Positions 10,414 to 23,380 of a stretch of 64,000 nucleotides of DNA are shown piece by piece (positions within the stretch are counted from its first letter, which is position 1; every line of letters starts with the position of its first letter). A program made the translations under genes and the position numbers. This DNA comes from Artemisia argyi. Its lineage: Eukaryota > Streptophyta > Magnoliopsida > Asterales > Asteraceae. The DNA lies in assembly GCA_030686995.1 (NCBI GenBank), contig CM060693.1, positions 114,771,728 to 114,835,727 of the forward strand. Direction: 5' to 3'. The notes under the pieces are model-generated. The model was not told the DNA's origin. It made no database searches and was given only the letters and a program-made list of their open reading frames with translations.

Positions 10414-13400
10414 TGATGAGTGATCAAACACTCATCATTTTTGGTCAAATCTGAGCTGCAAAACATTTAAAAATACTCAAAAAGGCATCAAAATACTGAA
10501 AATATCCCAGGGATTGTGTTTTATATGTTTTAGATGCAAAATGAGTAAAAACAGATGAAAAACGAACAAAGTTTGCATAATTGGCAGCTTCAGTCCCCCA
10601 AGTTTCAAAACTTGTCAAAATTAGTCCCTATGAATTTATTTTGAAAGATAAGTCAACCCAAGTCTTTTGAAAGTCAAATATTACAAAATATGATCTTTGG
10701 GTATAAAGTTTCAAAAGTTTACATGTTTGGTCCCTCAAGTTTCAAAGTTGGCAAAATTGGTCCCTGGGAATTTTAAAAATGGAAAATTGCAATTTTATTC
10801 TTGGATTATGGAAGCTTGGCATAATTGGTCCTTTGGAATACTTTGGGAAAGTTACAACATCAGCCCATCCATTTTCAGAAAATTGCAAAAATGGTCCTTG
10901 TGATTCAATAAACCAAATGGACCCTTTACTTCCTAAACTAATAATCCAAACATCCAATCCACTAAACACAACCTGATCCAGAAACACCCACCAGCCCAAC
11001 TCCTTACCCAGGCCCAAACCCCACACCCTTTTAATACTTCACCCCAGTTTGACCCCAGTCAAACACCATCTCCCCCGTACCACTGTTCACCTTCACTTTC
11101 CCCCCAAACCTGCTTCCATGTCCCCTCCAATACCACCTTTTTCTCACCTTCCCCACTCAATTGCCCCTCCTAATTTAATACACCAACCCTCCTCAACTAA
11201 TACTCCAACCTAACTCACCAAACCCACTAAAACTACTTGTATCCATTTTCCCGCCAAAACAAGATAAACGGCTAGGATCAAGTTTCAGCCATCCTAGGGC
11301 TCACAAATGAGTGGGAAAGAAAGAGAAGCAATCCCTGGCCTATTTAAGTCAAGAAGGAAGAACAAAGAAGTAGTTAGTTAGTTAGTTTTTATTTCTTAGT
11401 ATAATTTAGGGTCGAATGTAGTTTTAATTAATGTAACATTTCAAATTTAGCTTTGTAAACTTTGTTTCAGTAATAAAATTAATCTTATCACAAAAGAAAT
11501 TCAGTTTCTTTTTGCAATTTATTCACAGTCCAATTTTATTATTTAGACTAAAAACTCAATTGTGCTCAAATAACTTTCATAAGCTTCCATTCATGTTCAC
11601 TAAGCTTATTTAAGCTGATTATAGCTTGTTGTGAGCATTAGTTGTGTTCAAATCATCACTTTATTGCAATAAGTCCATAAGTCAACAAAAGTCAACAAAA
11701 GATCATGAGTGTGGTGTGGTGATTTAGAAAGGTATTGGTGGTTGTGTCTAGCCATTCAGCTTGGCAACAAGCTTTTATGAGCTTTAGGCTTCTAATTTGA
11801 GGTGTGTAACTTTGATTTTTATCTTAAATCAATCCTGTGGTTTTCATGATAATTTCAATTACCTAATTGTTCTTTTGCTTGTTGTTATGCTTGTTTCCTG
11901 TTCAAGATAGTTTGCATTTAGTCACCCTAGTTTATACCACTAGTTAGCTTCAGTAGGATCACCTTAGTTCACCAATTGCCTCTCAAATCATTAAGACAGT
12001 CAAGATAAGGGGGTGTTTGGTTCATGTTATGTTGAGGGCTCAAGTAGCTCATTGCTGTTGATAATGCTTGTTATGTATAACCTTATGTCAGTTTAGGTCT
12101 AGTAAAGCTTAAAAACCAAGTTCCATTTGCAGAAAGTCAAAATCATCAAGGATCCTTCTTACTTGTTAACTGTGTGGATATTGAGCTCCATAAACCATCA
12201 CATTAGCTTATAAGTTAAAGCTTTAGGTTAGATTAGCTTTATTTCAGCTTAATATATCATATTTAGTCATTTGGGAACAACCAAAACTCAAATAAGTCAA
12301 GTTTCAAGTTTAATAAAAAAAAGGTCAAATTTCACCTTTGGCAGAAAATGCAAAAGTTCTAGGAATTGTTTTGAATTTTGTGTTGTGATTTAAGCCCTGA
12401 TCTTTTTACATATTGTAGTGTTCCACCTAGTCTATTGAATTCCATAATTGGCTTATTTTTGTGAATTTTCTTTATGGCTTATTTCATTGCTTAAAGTGGC
12501 CTGCAGGCCTGTGCATTCCCCTGCACCAAACATCAGCCCCTCAGCCCACTTTTCGTTGTACCACATCTTGCACCATAGTGGGCCCCACACTTAGGTTTTT
12601 GGCTTATTGGAAAGCCAATAAGCCAAAATTAAGGGGTCATTGCTTATTTTCATGTTTAGAGCTTATTTCATAGGGATGCTTGTCCATCTATTTTGTCCAT
12701 TTATGAATGTATGCTGAGCACTCAGTTTTTGTTCCCATGTTCCAAGCCATCCCCTGACCAACCTAGTGGGCCCCAGAGCTTATTCTCTAGCTTTTTGAAA
12801 AGTCAAGGAGCTAGGCTTTTAGTATCCATTATAAGATTGGGCTTCCAATCTTCCTAGTGGACCCCACATGGCCTGCTAAGTAGCCATTTTGGCCTGTGTG
12901 GTCTGTGGTTGGTTTGGAAGTGCTTATTGGCTTATATCATCTTATTTCTTGTGCAATTTTGTTTCACTTTGCTTAATTCAAGTTCTTATTGGTCTGTTTA
13001 TAGCTTATTTGTACTTGGGATATCATTTGGTAGCTTATTCAAGTTGCAATAAGTCCTAATAAGCCTTAAACATACCAACTGATAAGCACTTTGCTTTTCA
13101 AAGTGCTTATTTTTTAGATTTATCCAAAGTTCCTTTGTTAAAGTTGTTTATTTTAAGTTTATAAATAGTTTTGAAAAAATAAAATCCAGAAAAGTCAAAA
13201 ATAAATTAAGTGATAGTTTCTATTTAATATTTTTAGCTTATTTTAAGCTTATTCAATAAGCAATCTTCATTTTTATAATTTTCCTAGATTCTAGTAGTTA
13301 TAAAATAATTTTAGAAAAAAGTTTTAGATTTTTCATTGTTCATTTGCTATTTTTCTTAATTTTAATTAGATTAAATTAATTAATAAATAGTTTTTAATTA

Positions 13401-14011
13401 GTAATAATTATTTTGAAAGTCTAAAAAATATATTTTCTGTTTGAAAATTAGTTTTATATTATTTTAGATTTTTCCAAGTTTAAATTTTATTTTTCTAAGT
13501 TAAATTCATAATTATTTGTATTTTAGTGTAATTTAAATTAGTATTAATATATAATAATTAGTAATTAATTAATAATAATTAATTAAATAGTTGTAAAAAT
13601 AGTTTTAATTTTCCAAAAATTTTCTTTTATCATTAGGATTGTAAAAATATAATTTTCGTATCCGTAGGTATTTTATTTCTATAAAACCCGCGTTTTATTT
13701 CGTACGTCAACGTAAATTTAAATCAGACGTACGCGTTTTTACATTTTAAACGTTTCTGGGTTTTCTAATTTTACAGTCTTGTTAATATAGCTTATTTAAG
13801 CTATTTTCTTTTATATTTCAGTAGTGTAATCATTCACAACCCTTTTATGTCTAAATTCACCCGATCACAAGCCCGTTTTTGATACCATCACACTTCGTCG
13901 GGACATAACGACCCGGGGAAACCCTGTATTCCACGGAGCATTGACTCTAGGCAGTCTGACCTTGTTGACCATTCATTTGGTCAATTTAGGTTGACCGTTT
14001 GGAGCCAATCA
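10414..14011 (+). mobile_element. solo LTR of the C family inside element A
   Basis: 3,598 bp starting TGATGAGTGATC and ending GGAGCCAATCA. It corresponds to the reverse complement of the C LTR (19699-23310), for example the ccctgggat / tcccagggatt stretch, the dense gcttatt words and the closing gttgaccatt...ggtcaat block. The flanks are gactc (10409-10413) and aactc (14012-14016), one base apart. The empty site is preserved in D at about 34023-34027 (gactcaatac). The ORFs inside (10697-11026, 12461-12673) are not genes. It is clearly more diverged from C's LTRs than those are from each other. Confidence 0.85.
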
Positions 14012-14275
14012 AACTCGATACAAGTATTTGACTCAAACAAATACTAATATGTATGTTATATCTCATTGTTATCGTTCATGTTCAATCCATTCTTAAAAAC
14101 AACTTTGGATTTCCCTTACACTTATCTTTTGCAAAATACTTTTATATGTAATTAAGTCGAAGTTAAAAAACAAAATAAAGCATTTTCACAAAATTTTTGA
14201 TACATGAACAATAAGCAATGAAAATAAAACAAACATACGGAAGCAAATAAAATCAAATAAACAAACAAACAAATA

Positions 14276-14340
14276 AAGCTTGGGTTGCCTCCCAAGAAGC
14301 GCTTTTCTTTATTAACGAGTCTTGTAGCTAGACTCAAAGT
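14276..14340 (-). promoter_or_regulatory. conserved post-gag hairpin region (A copy)
   Basis: cttgggttgcctcccaag can fold with 6-bp arms. Together with the following aagcgcttttctttatt and gagtcttgtagctagactc (a second hairpin, GAGTCT/AGACTC) it is almost identical to 34300-34362 in D although the neighbouring DNA has drifted. The function is unknown. Confidence 0.5.
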
Positions 14341-14564
14341 CATGCCCTATTAAGTTTTCCTTTCCCACTTTTCAATCGATTCTCTCAACCTTTGAACTAT
14401 TTCCATGTCAACTCTATATTTGGGTTCGAGGGTTAAGCAATTTTTGTATAAAGGATCCTCTTTTCCCTGACAAAATTCATTCTCTTTTTTATTATCTTAT
14501 TCGTTAATTTCCTCAATTGCACTAATGTTATCCCTTTCTAATTGAGGCACATAACAGAATTTTC

Positions 14565-15382
14565 TCATCTTATTAGGCATCCTATATGTGATTTTATTGG
14601 TTTCATTAGAGAATTGGACCGTTCCTTCTGTCGGCCGTATTTTAACTTGGACTCCTTAACAAATGGCTTACCTAACACAACATGTGATAAGCTACAATCT
14701 ATAACACTAGCAAAGTCTTTTACAACCATAAAATCAGTGATATAAGTGAAGTCTCTGACTAAAATGTGAAGATCCTTAATTCTCCCAACAAAATTACAAA
14801 TCCCACCGGGATAATCGGGATCTCTCATAGGTGCAAGTCGAGTTTTCATGATATCGTTGTAGACACTTGAAGACATGATGTTGATTGGGGATTCAAAGTC
14901 GATGTAAGCTTGCTCAACGTATTTATATCCAATCATACATGGTATCTTCACATTCCTAGGGCTACCTCTCTTTATCTTAGGGTCAATTTTAACAAAAAGG
15001 GGCCGAGGATTATCAATAAGATTGTTATAGTAAGCGATCTCCTACTTAGTGGGATATAATTGAAGTAATCATCAAGTTTTGCGTCTATCTCCCATTCCTC
15101 ATGTTCCCCTACATCCTTAACAAGCGCAAAATCATTAGGTCCTAAGTCCTCATTTGAATACATGGTGATTGCTAGGTCATTAAGTGTACTATCAAGCTCA
15201 ATATCAATTAACCTAATAAGCTCCCTAAGTTCTCTAATCTCACTTTCAAGCTGATCACGCAACACAATCATTTCCTCAGGTGAAAGGGGCGGATTCACGT
15301 TTTCCATAATGGCAAACGGAATAGTCAATGAGCTCAATTTACTAACAAAAGCACAAAGAAAAAGATAGACTAAAGAAGACAT
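14565..15382 (-). pseudogene. element A: short leader ORF plus retropepsin-like fragment
   Basis: The ATG at 15380-15382 opens a 136-residue frame; a second Met (MENVNPP) at 15307 may be the ancestral start. Its EIRELRELIRLIDIELD segment is helical. After DDYFNYIP the frame shifts and a TAG follows; the continuation (EIAYYNNLIDNPRPLF) enters 14951-14565, which has IPCMIGYKYVEQAYIDFESP, NIM, GRIKDLHI and VVLGKPFV. That is the core layout of a retropepsin-like fold, with the catalytic D-S/T-G replaced by D-F-E. The usual gag N-terminus seen in D is missing. The protein is not functional as it stands. Confidence 0.6.
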
Positions 15383-15461
15383 AAAAAAATAAAAATCTCA
15401 CTAGAAAGGAATCTAGTGAGTAGATCTAATAAAGATAAAATTCAACCTAAACAATAACTAT

Positions 15462-15479
15462 TCCCCGGCAATGGCGCCA
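15462..15479 (-). promoter_or_regulatory. element A primer binding site (tRNA-Asp)
   Basis: The minus strand reads TGGCGCCATTGCCGGGGA a few bases from the LTR end. It matches the 3' end of plant tRNA-Asp as I recall it, with one mismatch. Confidence 0.8.
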
Positions 15480-15486
15480 AAAACTT

Positions 15487-16951
15487 TGATGTGCGGATTG
15501 CGGTATACACTAAAGTTTTACTTCTCAAGGGATCTTAGGAAGCTTAAAATCCCCACCAGGCAGTGTACCTGACCGATGAAGTATAGTGAAGTGGCAAGTA
15601 CCGGGGGATTGATCGTTCTCCACAGGGAATAATGTTCGCTAGGATTGAAATTAATATAACTAGGTCTAAAGGTGAGGGATGATTCTTTTTGTATTTTTTA
15701 TATTCTATGAAAAGTAAGTAAAATCTCGGGTTTTGGAAGAGTGGGTGGAATTAGTTGCTAGTCAACTAACCCAATTAACTACTAAGCAATAAAAATAAAG
15801 TGACAATAAAATAAAATGTGAAAACTGTATATGGAGAAAACGTGTTTACTTAGATTTCATTACTCCCTACTTATGTTTTATTTATTGATAAGCTTGTTAC
15901 AATTGCGTGGGTGACGGGTTGCATTCCTTAATATCATTTGTGGGGCCGTGTATGATCTTCCCCAACTCTATAAGCTTCTATCTCTTCCTATGGCGACACG
16001 TTAAGTATCCTTACCATGGCCTCCTTAATAGTTACTTATGCATTAAATACAACCATTAAAATCGTAGTACACATCTAATTCATGTTTCTTAAGACGTTCA
16101 AGCAAGTTACCGAATAGGAGATTAGCTAGTTTTCTTAAGCCTAACATCGATTATCAATCACGCAACAACAACTAATAGCAAACCATCAATCAATAATCAA
16201 TAACTAGGTTTCATTACATCTAGGAAAACACAAATAAACCTAGCCTAGCATGTTAAAAGAAAGACAAGCATAAGATAGAATCAAACAATACATTGACATA
16301 TTGAATGATTGATGGATTACTTATCTTTAATTGAACATGGATGAAAAAAGGGTATGAAACCCTTAAAAAACCTCTGAAATTCGTGCTAGGGTTTGTGTGT
16401 GTATTCCACCAAAAAGTTCCTCTCTAAAGTTGCACACTAATGAATGAAAAATCAAAAACTATATATAGATTTACAAGGGTGACGGCGTCACCTTTTGATG
16501 GTTGACGCCGTCATCTAGCCGCAGCTATGGTTTCTTGTCGCCCAATCCAATTTCTTGACGCCGTCACTTTGTACGAGTTCTGGGCCGTCACGCTTTAGAG
16601 AATACACGTGGTGGCCTACTTCTAGTATAGGGTGACGCCGTCACGTGTAAATACCCAAATTGTCTTTTGGCGCGTCAAGTATAAATGCAATATCCACCTC
16701 TTGTCTTAAAGGCTGACGCCATCCCTTTGGAATAGGTGACGCCGTCAGGTACAATTTCCAGCTTGGATTCTTGACTTTGTCGTTTTCTTCACTTTTTGCT
16801 CCAAAAACGTCCAAAATGCTTTGTTTTCCAGAATTCTTCTCAAAAGTACCTAAAAATGACAAAAGGAACGATTTAAGGTAATAATTGATCATATTATCAC
16901 GACTTAAGGCTTAAATGACCCCTTAAAAGCGTAACAAATTTCGCCTCATCA
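15487..16951 (-). repeat. element A 5' LTR
   Basis: 1,465 bp, partner of 6749-8213. It lies next to the primer binding site, so it is the 5' LTR in element sense. The tRNA-Asp-like stretch is at 15573-15602. Confidence 0.93.
16459..16747 (-). promoter_or_regulatory. LTR promoter of A: TATA box plus TGACG palindrome array (right copy)
   Basis: TATA box ctatatatag at 16459-16468. TGACGNCGTCA palindromes at 16480-16490 and near 16504, 16556, 16633 and 16737-16747, plus a degenerate copy near 16713. The copies are closer to consensus than in the left LTR, whose degenerate ones mostly look like C-to-T or G-to-A changes. Confidence 0.65.
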
Positions 16952-16956
16952 ATATT

Positions 16957-17005
16957 TTATGTTCAAATCCTAGTTTAAAGGAGTTTGTGTATTACAGACC
17001 TAACA
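16957..17005 (-). mobile_element. element G: 3' LTR, remaining 49 bp
   Basis: Continues 6748 after removal of A and one ATATT copy. Ends cagacctaaca, then the PPT. Confidence 0.6.
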
Positions 17006-17019
17006 GTCTCCCCCTATTT
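17006..17019 (-). promoter_or_regulatory. element G polypurine tract
   Basis: The minus strand reads aaatagggggagac directly before TGTTAGG, the U3 start of G. Confidence 0.65.
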
Positions 17020-17417
17020 GGATATATAAACAACCTAAGTGTTTCTAGGTTCAGTGTGAGAGAGCAAAGGTTATAGTCCCACACTGAGTGATTCACTAAG
17101 CATTGTTTAGGACACTAAACATTAAAAGAAACATCAAAAGTTTTGTTCATAATTATTACAATCCTAACAAAATACATAGTGAAATAAAAGATAAAGTTAG
17201 TTTTGTAGATTCATCAGTCAGAACTTGTATCCCAGGGCTTCAAGCTTAGGTATCTTTGCTTCAAGCACATGTTGATCAGGATGTTCTTGGATCTTGGCTC
17301 TTAGGTCATGATAGAACCTCACATTTCAGCACTCTTAATTGCGGAGGCCATCATGAAAAAGCTAAACATGGCTTTAATTCCAGCCTGATCAATTGATGGA
17401 TCTAAACACACACCTTG
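17020..17417 (-). mobile_element. element G internal fragment with a decayed coding end
   Basis: Read on the minus strand, about 17317-17225 encodes FYHDLRAKIQEHPDQHVLEA followed by KIPKLEALGYKF and a stop, the only conserved-looking piece. I do not recognise its family; upstream frames contain stops. The fragment ends where F's LTR begins, so F appears to be inserted here. Confidence 0.4.
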
Positions 17418-18397
17418 TGTTAGATAGATACTTTAAGTGTATACTGTATACTTAGTAGCACGCGGAATTTACTACAAAGTACTTTAGAAGATGTGTTTAA
17501 GTGATGTGTATGAATTATATGTATGTATAACAGAATAAACAATGGATTAAACAAACGGTCAGCTTCAATATTATTCAAGATAATAATACGAGTGATCTTT
17601 GCTTATCACTAGGGTTATAACCTTGAAGCTTTAGCTAATGAACACGTGTGTGTAAACCTAAACCTAAGACCTCCTTTTATAGGACACAAGGATCCCTTTA
17701 CAAGATAAGTATAAACCTAGAATGATAGAATATACACAAGATCTTTTCTATACTTATCTAATACACGTTTCCTAACAATTATCCTGTAGCAGTGGTAATA
17801 TTATGTACTAGTAGTGGTAATGGGTTTCTGTTGGGATATGAAGATCTAAGTACTGCTGGAAAGATCAAAGTACTGCTATGTCAGAGTACTGCTCAAAGTC
17901 AACATGCTGTTCAAGGTCAAAGTACTGCTCGTGATTGAAGATTATGCAAAGTACTACTAATAACAAGGACTTATGTGCAATATTGTTTAAAGGATTACTA
18001 TGTAATATTATATGAACATTCTAGAATTAGTTAGGGATAATTACTTGTCGTTCAAGTAAATATTGTAAACCGATTTAAGGTTATCCGTATGCCTATAAAA
18101 GGAGCCTTACGATGGTATTATACGTACGAAGTTTTCCTAAGAATCTTAGAGTTTCACATTACAATTGCTAGAAAGCGATTTTAGTAAAGTTAGGCATTGT
18201 TAGTGAATCTGTATTTAGAGAAGCAGGTTCAAGAGTTGTTTTAATAAAAACAAAGTTCTTCTTAGTTTTGTGTTAGTAGATTCCGCATACTTTACAAAGT
18301 AATATCAGTGTTTCAATATTAACTGTTTTGAGTTATTCAAGATTGTTAAAACCTTACAAGCTACAAAGTAGTTTGGTCAGAATATATCGATCCAACA
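17418..18397 (+). repeat. element F 5' LTR
   Basis: 980 bp, from TGTTAGAT to ATCCAACA (inverted termini), followed after AG by the primer site. A TATA box ctataaaagg lies at 18093-18102. The word agtactgct recurs near 17810-17945 and also in F's gag. Confidence 0.8.
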
Positions 18398-18399
18398 AG

Positions 18400-18411
18400 T
18401 GGTATCAGAGA
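18400..18411 (+). promoter_or_regulatory. element F primer binding site (initiator tRNA-Met)
   Basis: TGGTATCAGAGA two bases after the LTR; 11 bases match the usual Copia primer site. Confidence 0.85.
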
Positions 18412-18474
18412 CATGTTGGAAACTCTGATTAAGAAGAAAATCTTTAAAACCGATTCTACTACAAACCCTTAAAG

Positions 18475-19698
18475 ATGTCGACAGATGTTGCACTTGCTCC
18501 ATCCATCACTGCAGTAAGAATTCTTATTGTCAAGAAGGGAGAATATGATCTATGGGCAATGAAGATGAGGCAGTATATTTCCATCACAGACCATGCACTA
18601 TGGGATGCGATTGTCAATGGCAATATGATAATTGAGGAACCATTAGAGATCCCAGGACAACCAACACCACCTAAGCCAACCTTGCCAGCTGCTACCAAAA
18701 GAAATAAAGACAAGGCTCTCAACATACTACTCTCTGCCATTCCTGATGGTCACTTATTGAAGTTTCATGATGCCAAGGATGCAAAACAACTATGGGCTGC
18801 TATTAAAACAAGATTTGGAGGTAATGATGCTTCCAAGAAGATGCACAAGAACCTATTGAAGCAGCAGTTTGAAACCTTCACTATTGGTGAAAGAGAAAGT
18901 CTTGACTCTGCCTATGATAGATATCAAAATCTACTCATCATGCTAGAGTTATATGGAGCTGAGGCAACAGTTGAAGATGCTAACTTGAAGTTCTTGAGGA
19001 GTTTGCCATCTGCATGGCATGTGGTTGCTACCATGATTAGAGGACAACCTGGTTTGGACACTATGGACTTTGATGATCTTTACAACAATCTAAAGGTGTA
19101 TGAGCATGAGATGAAGGGTAATAAAGGTTCAAGTTCTCACAACATTGCTTTTGTATCTTCTGAAAACAGAAGCAGTACTTCCACTAAAAGTACTGCTCAT
19201 CCTGTCCAAAGTACTGTTGCAGAAACATAGAATCCATGTACAACTTTGATCACTACCACTTCATCACCATCACATACCCCCAACTCAGATGATGTTTTAT
19301 GCTCATTCTTTGCACAACAAGCTACTCTACCTGTTACTTATCAAGAAAATCTCCTACAAATTGATGATGATACTATGGAAGAAATTGACATAAGATGGCA
19401 GGTTGCCATGATTGCTGTAAGGATCAAGAAGTTTATGAACAAAACAGGGAGAGGTATTGATTTCATGGCTAAGCAAGGTATAGCATTTGACAAGTCCAAG
19501 ATTGAATGCTTTAATTGTCAAAGAACTGGTCACTTTGCAAGGGAATGAAAGTTTGCAAAGTATCAAGCAAACAGGATGATTGAACAACCTAAACCCAAGG
19601 TTTAAAGAAAAGAGGTCCCTATTGCTAAGCCAAAGTCACAAGCTTTGGTTGCTCAAGAAAACTTTGCAGAAGTTGATTGGAGTAATGAATTCGATGAT
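18475..19698 (+). pseudogene. element F gag, N-terminal part
   Basis: Gag of Copia elements forms the virus-like particle and binds RNA. ATG at 18475. The frame has GEYDLWAMKMRQYI, LWDAIVNG, KQLWAAIKTRFGG and LYNNLKVYEHEMKG, the usual Copia gag (UBN2-like) signature, over the first 230 residues. Three in-frame stops break it: TAG at 19228, TGA at 19546 and TAA at about 19603. The TGA replaces the last Cys of the CCHC knuckle (CFNCQRTGHFARE, then stop). The frame then reaches EVDWS and is cut by element C at 19694-19698; it resumes in register at 61584. Confidence 0.85.
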
Positions 19699-22600
19699 TG
19701 ATTGATGCTAAACCGTCAACTTATATTGACCAAAGAATGGTCAACAAAGTCAAAGAGCCTAGACCAATGCTTCCGGGTAATAAAGGGTATCACTAGGTCG
19801 TTAAGTCCCGACGAGGTGTGGATTGTACTTTAGCGTACTTGTGATCGGGTGATTATTCACAGAAAAGGGTTGTGATAAGAATTATTTGGAAATTATTAAC
19901 AAATATAGCTTAGGAAAGCTACGTGATTGATTACGGGAATTGAGATTACAAAGATTTGAGCTAAAACCTAAAAACGTACGTTTTAATTAAAAACGTACGC
20001 AGACGAACAAAACAAAAAGTACAACTGATGGACGGAAAAAGGTTACAAGTGTAAAATTATTATTTTTACAATCCTAATAAATAAAGAAAATTTTAAGAAA
20101 AAGAAAAACTATTTTTATACTATTTAATTATTTATTATTAATTAATTACTAATTATCTATTTATTAACTAATTAAACTAATTAGAATTATTAAAAATACT
20201 AAAAAGACTTAGAAAATTAAGAAAAATTTTACGAATCTAATTAACCATCACAGGAATCCTAAAAAATTATAAAAAGTTGATTTTATGTATTTTTAAACTA
20301 ATTTACTAATTATTATCTAATTACTAATTAATTTATAATTAAACTAATTATATTAAGAAAAATAGAAAATGAACAGTATAAATTCTAGAAAAATTTATAA
20401 AAATGTTTTAACTTACATAAAAGCTAGAAAAATTATAAAAACTAGGTTGTACTTTATAAAATCTAATTATGCTATTTAATTACTTAATATTAATTTCTAA
20501 TTAATTACACTAAAATTAATTCTAAAAAAAACTAAAAGACAAAAGAAAAATCTGGAAAAATTTCTAGAATTATTTTTACCTAAAAGAGAATTAATAAAAA
20601 TATAAAAATGATATATTGCTTAGGAATAAGCTAAAAAGAAAATTAAAATGATAAATCCTATTAAATAGAAGCTATCACTATAATTAAAGTTGGTTTTTGG
20701 TGTTTTTTCTTTTTCCAAACTAATTATACACTAAAAACAAGCACTTTTTATGAAAACACTTTTGATGTAACCCAACAATAAGCACTTGAGAGCTTATTGA
20801 TCCACTCAGTTGACTTTTGTTGACTGTGGAGAGATTTAAGCTCAAATGGAAGAAGGTGGGGTCCACAATGGTGAAAATAGGTTCCTCTGAGTTGATTGAT
20901 CAATATTAAGCAAGTTTCACACAGATAAGCACAGCAAATAAGCTACACAACAACAAATAAGCACTTGCTTATTGCTATTATGAGACAGAATAGGACAGAG
21001 TTGGGGAGCAAATCCAGGTGGGGTCCACAGGTCTAATGGTCAAAACAATGGTCAACTTTCAAACACTGGTAGGAGGGGGGTTGTAATGACCTAAGTATGA
21101 GGTGTGGGACCCACTGGGTTAACCATAAATGGCTACCAAAGATGGCTGGGTGAAATGGGTCTGCTGAAGCAGGGCACAAGCTTGCCCTGCAGCTGTCTTC
21201 CAAGGGCAATTTAGTCCACTTAAAAAAATCACAAAAATATAAAACTTGTGAAAATCATAAGTTCTACTGATAGAGTCTACACACAAGAATTTTCAAATCC
21301 CAAATCACAACACAAAAATCATGAAAATTCACCCAATTTTTGCAAAAATCTGAGATTGCACTTTTGACTTTTTTAGTAAAACTAGCAGTTTGACTTTTGT
21401 GAGTTTTGGTGGATGATTACTGGTTAAGAAACTTATATTAAGCTATATTACAACTATACTAAGCTACATTTACTACTTGTTAACTAATTTGAAAAGTTTG
21501 GTGTTCACAATTCCCTCACAGTTAACTGTGAGGGGGATTGAATGGAATTTTTGACTATTTAACAAACTAGACCACCTTTTTATTACTTGTTTTCCTTAAT
21601 TACACCTAAATGAGCATGTACTAAACAAAGACAACCCACAAAGATCACTGAGACTCAGTGATTTCCACAGAACCAAACACCCCTTTATAAAACTGATTTT
21701 TGGATTTTTGAGGTAAACAGAACCCAATGATGAGTGTAATGATTCTAACCAACTTTTGATCAATGAATAAGCTCAAACTTACACAGAAGCACAGATTTAA
21801 GTCACAAATACTAAGGATAACTATAATTGCTAATTATGACAGTTAAATAAGGAATTTTAAGCAACAATTGATTTAAGTTAACAAGCTTGAATCTTTAAGC
21901 CAAATTACAACATAGATGAACAGAACTAACCTAGAAACACAGAGATTATTGCTAAAAAGCATTTATATAATAAATAACTCAAAAATGGAAATAGGAGCTC
22001 ACAAGTGGCATTCCAGCTGAATCACCAAGAACAAGGTCCACAATTTCCATCCTATTGAATCCCCATGGATTCTCTAACCCAGGGCCATCCCACATACACC
22101 CTGCTCCATGCTTTGTCTTTACCTTTCAATTATTTTTTATTTATTTTCTGTTTATTTATTTTTTTATGTTTATTATTTGATGAAACTGAAAATGCAATGG
22201 AAACTTGAAATTCTGAAACAATACTTAAATTAATACTGAAAGAGTTACATCACAACTGAGAATTTGATTGAAATTAAAAGTACAATACTTGAAAAATTAC
22301 ATTAAAATTACTAAAAAACTAGCCAAACTGCTCTACTGCATCTCTTCCTTTTTATACACTCCAATTAGGGTTCCCATGAGTCCTTGTCTCTTTCCCAGCA
22401 GCAATTGTAACCATTGGATTACTAGGGTTAATCTTGGCCGTTTAAATTCCTTGGCGCCAAAACTCCCTTTGGCTGTTTCTTGGATTATTGATGCCAGGGA
22501 GGATGTTTTTGGAGTTTAGCCTTTGTTTGAGTAGGCAAGGGGGGGGGGGGGGGGGAATTGAGTGTGCAGGTGGTGAAGGTAGGGGTGATGATGAGGGGGG

Positions 22601-23310
22601 TTGGCTTGTAGCAGGGTGAGGTGGAAGGGACGGGGTCAAAGTTTGACCGAGGGAGTATTATTATTATTATTAAACGGGGTGTTTGTGGTGGGCTGAGGTT
22701 GGAGTGGGCTGTGAGGGTGTTGGGCCAAGGGAGTTATAAGGGTGGGCTTGGAGTGTGTTTTGGGTTTGATTTGTTTTGGGTTTTATTAAACTAAGGATCC
22801 GGTTGGTAATATAGTTTCACACAAGGCCCATGTTTGCAATTTACACAAAACCAAGGGACTGAAATTGTAATTCCCCAAAAGTACCAATAAGGACCAATGT
22901 TGCCAAGATCAATATTCCAAAAGCCAATTTTGCAAATTTTTTTATTTTCAAACTTCCCAGGGACTGTTTTTGCAAAATTCCAAACTCCAGGGACCAATCA
23001 TTTAAATTTTCCACATTTTTCACCCAAAATCCGTTTTTGATAACTTTTGAATTTTTAGGGACTTGGGTTGACTTTTATTTCAAAATAAATGCATAGGGAC
23101 TATTTTTGACAAATTTTGATACTTGGGGGACTGAAACTGCCAATATTGCAAACTTTGATCATTTTTCGTTTGTTTTTGCTCGTTTTGCATTTAAAACACA
23201 TAAAACACAATCCCTGGGATAATTTAAGTATTTTGATTACTTTTCGATTATTTTTGTATGTTTTGGTAGTTTAAATACGATAAAAATGATGAGTGTTTGC
23301 GCACTCATCA
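19699..23310 (-). repeat. element C 3' LTR (uninterrupted)
   Basis: Starts TGATTGATGC, ends GCACTCATCA on the plus strand. A minus-strand TATA box (tataaaaagg) lies at 22347-22356. It contains a very AT-rich block (20090-20680), many aataagc/gcttatt words, a perfect palindrome at 21513-21534, a 19-bp palindrome at 21644-21662 and a 17-base G run at 22539-22555. ORFs such as 22268-22519 recur at 60542 simply because that is the other LTR. Confidence 0.93.
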
Positions 23311-23347
23311 ATCCCCCACACTAAACTATTGCTAGTCCCTAGCAATA
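23311..23347 (-). promoter_or_regulatory. element C polypurine tract and stem-loop
   Basis: In sense: a perfect 9-bp stem with a 3-base loop (tattgctag-tcc-ctagcaata, 23327-23347), then tagtgtgggggat abutting the LTR. Confidence 0.7.
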
Positions 23348-23380
23348 TTTTTGGAAAACTTGATGGATTTTAAACTCTTT

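Larger units (their letters stand above)
6749..16951 (-). mobile_element. element A: non-autonomous Gypsy (Athila-like) LTR retrotransposon
   Basis: The two LTRs are of equal length (1,465 bp; 6749-8213 and 15487-16951). They start TGATGTGCGG, end CCTCATCA and are flanked by the 5-bp TSD ATATT (6744-6748, 16952-16956). A tRNA-Asp primer site beside the right LTR shows it is read on the minus strand. Without the solo LTR inserted at 10414 it is about 6.6 kb. Coding capacity is reduced to a broken leader ORF plus a retropepsin-like piece (14565-15382), with no RT or integrase. It shares layout, U5, PBS and 3' signals with D and PBS/3' signals with C, so it probably depends on enzymes of a C-like element. 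Confidence 0.9.
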
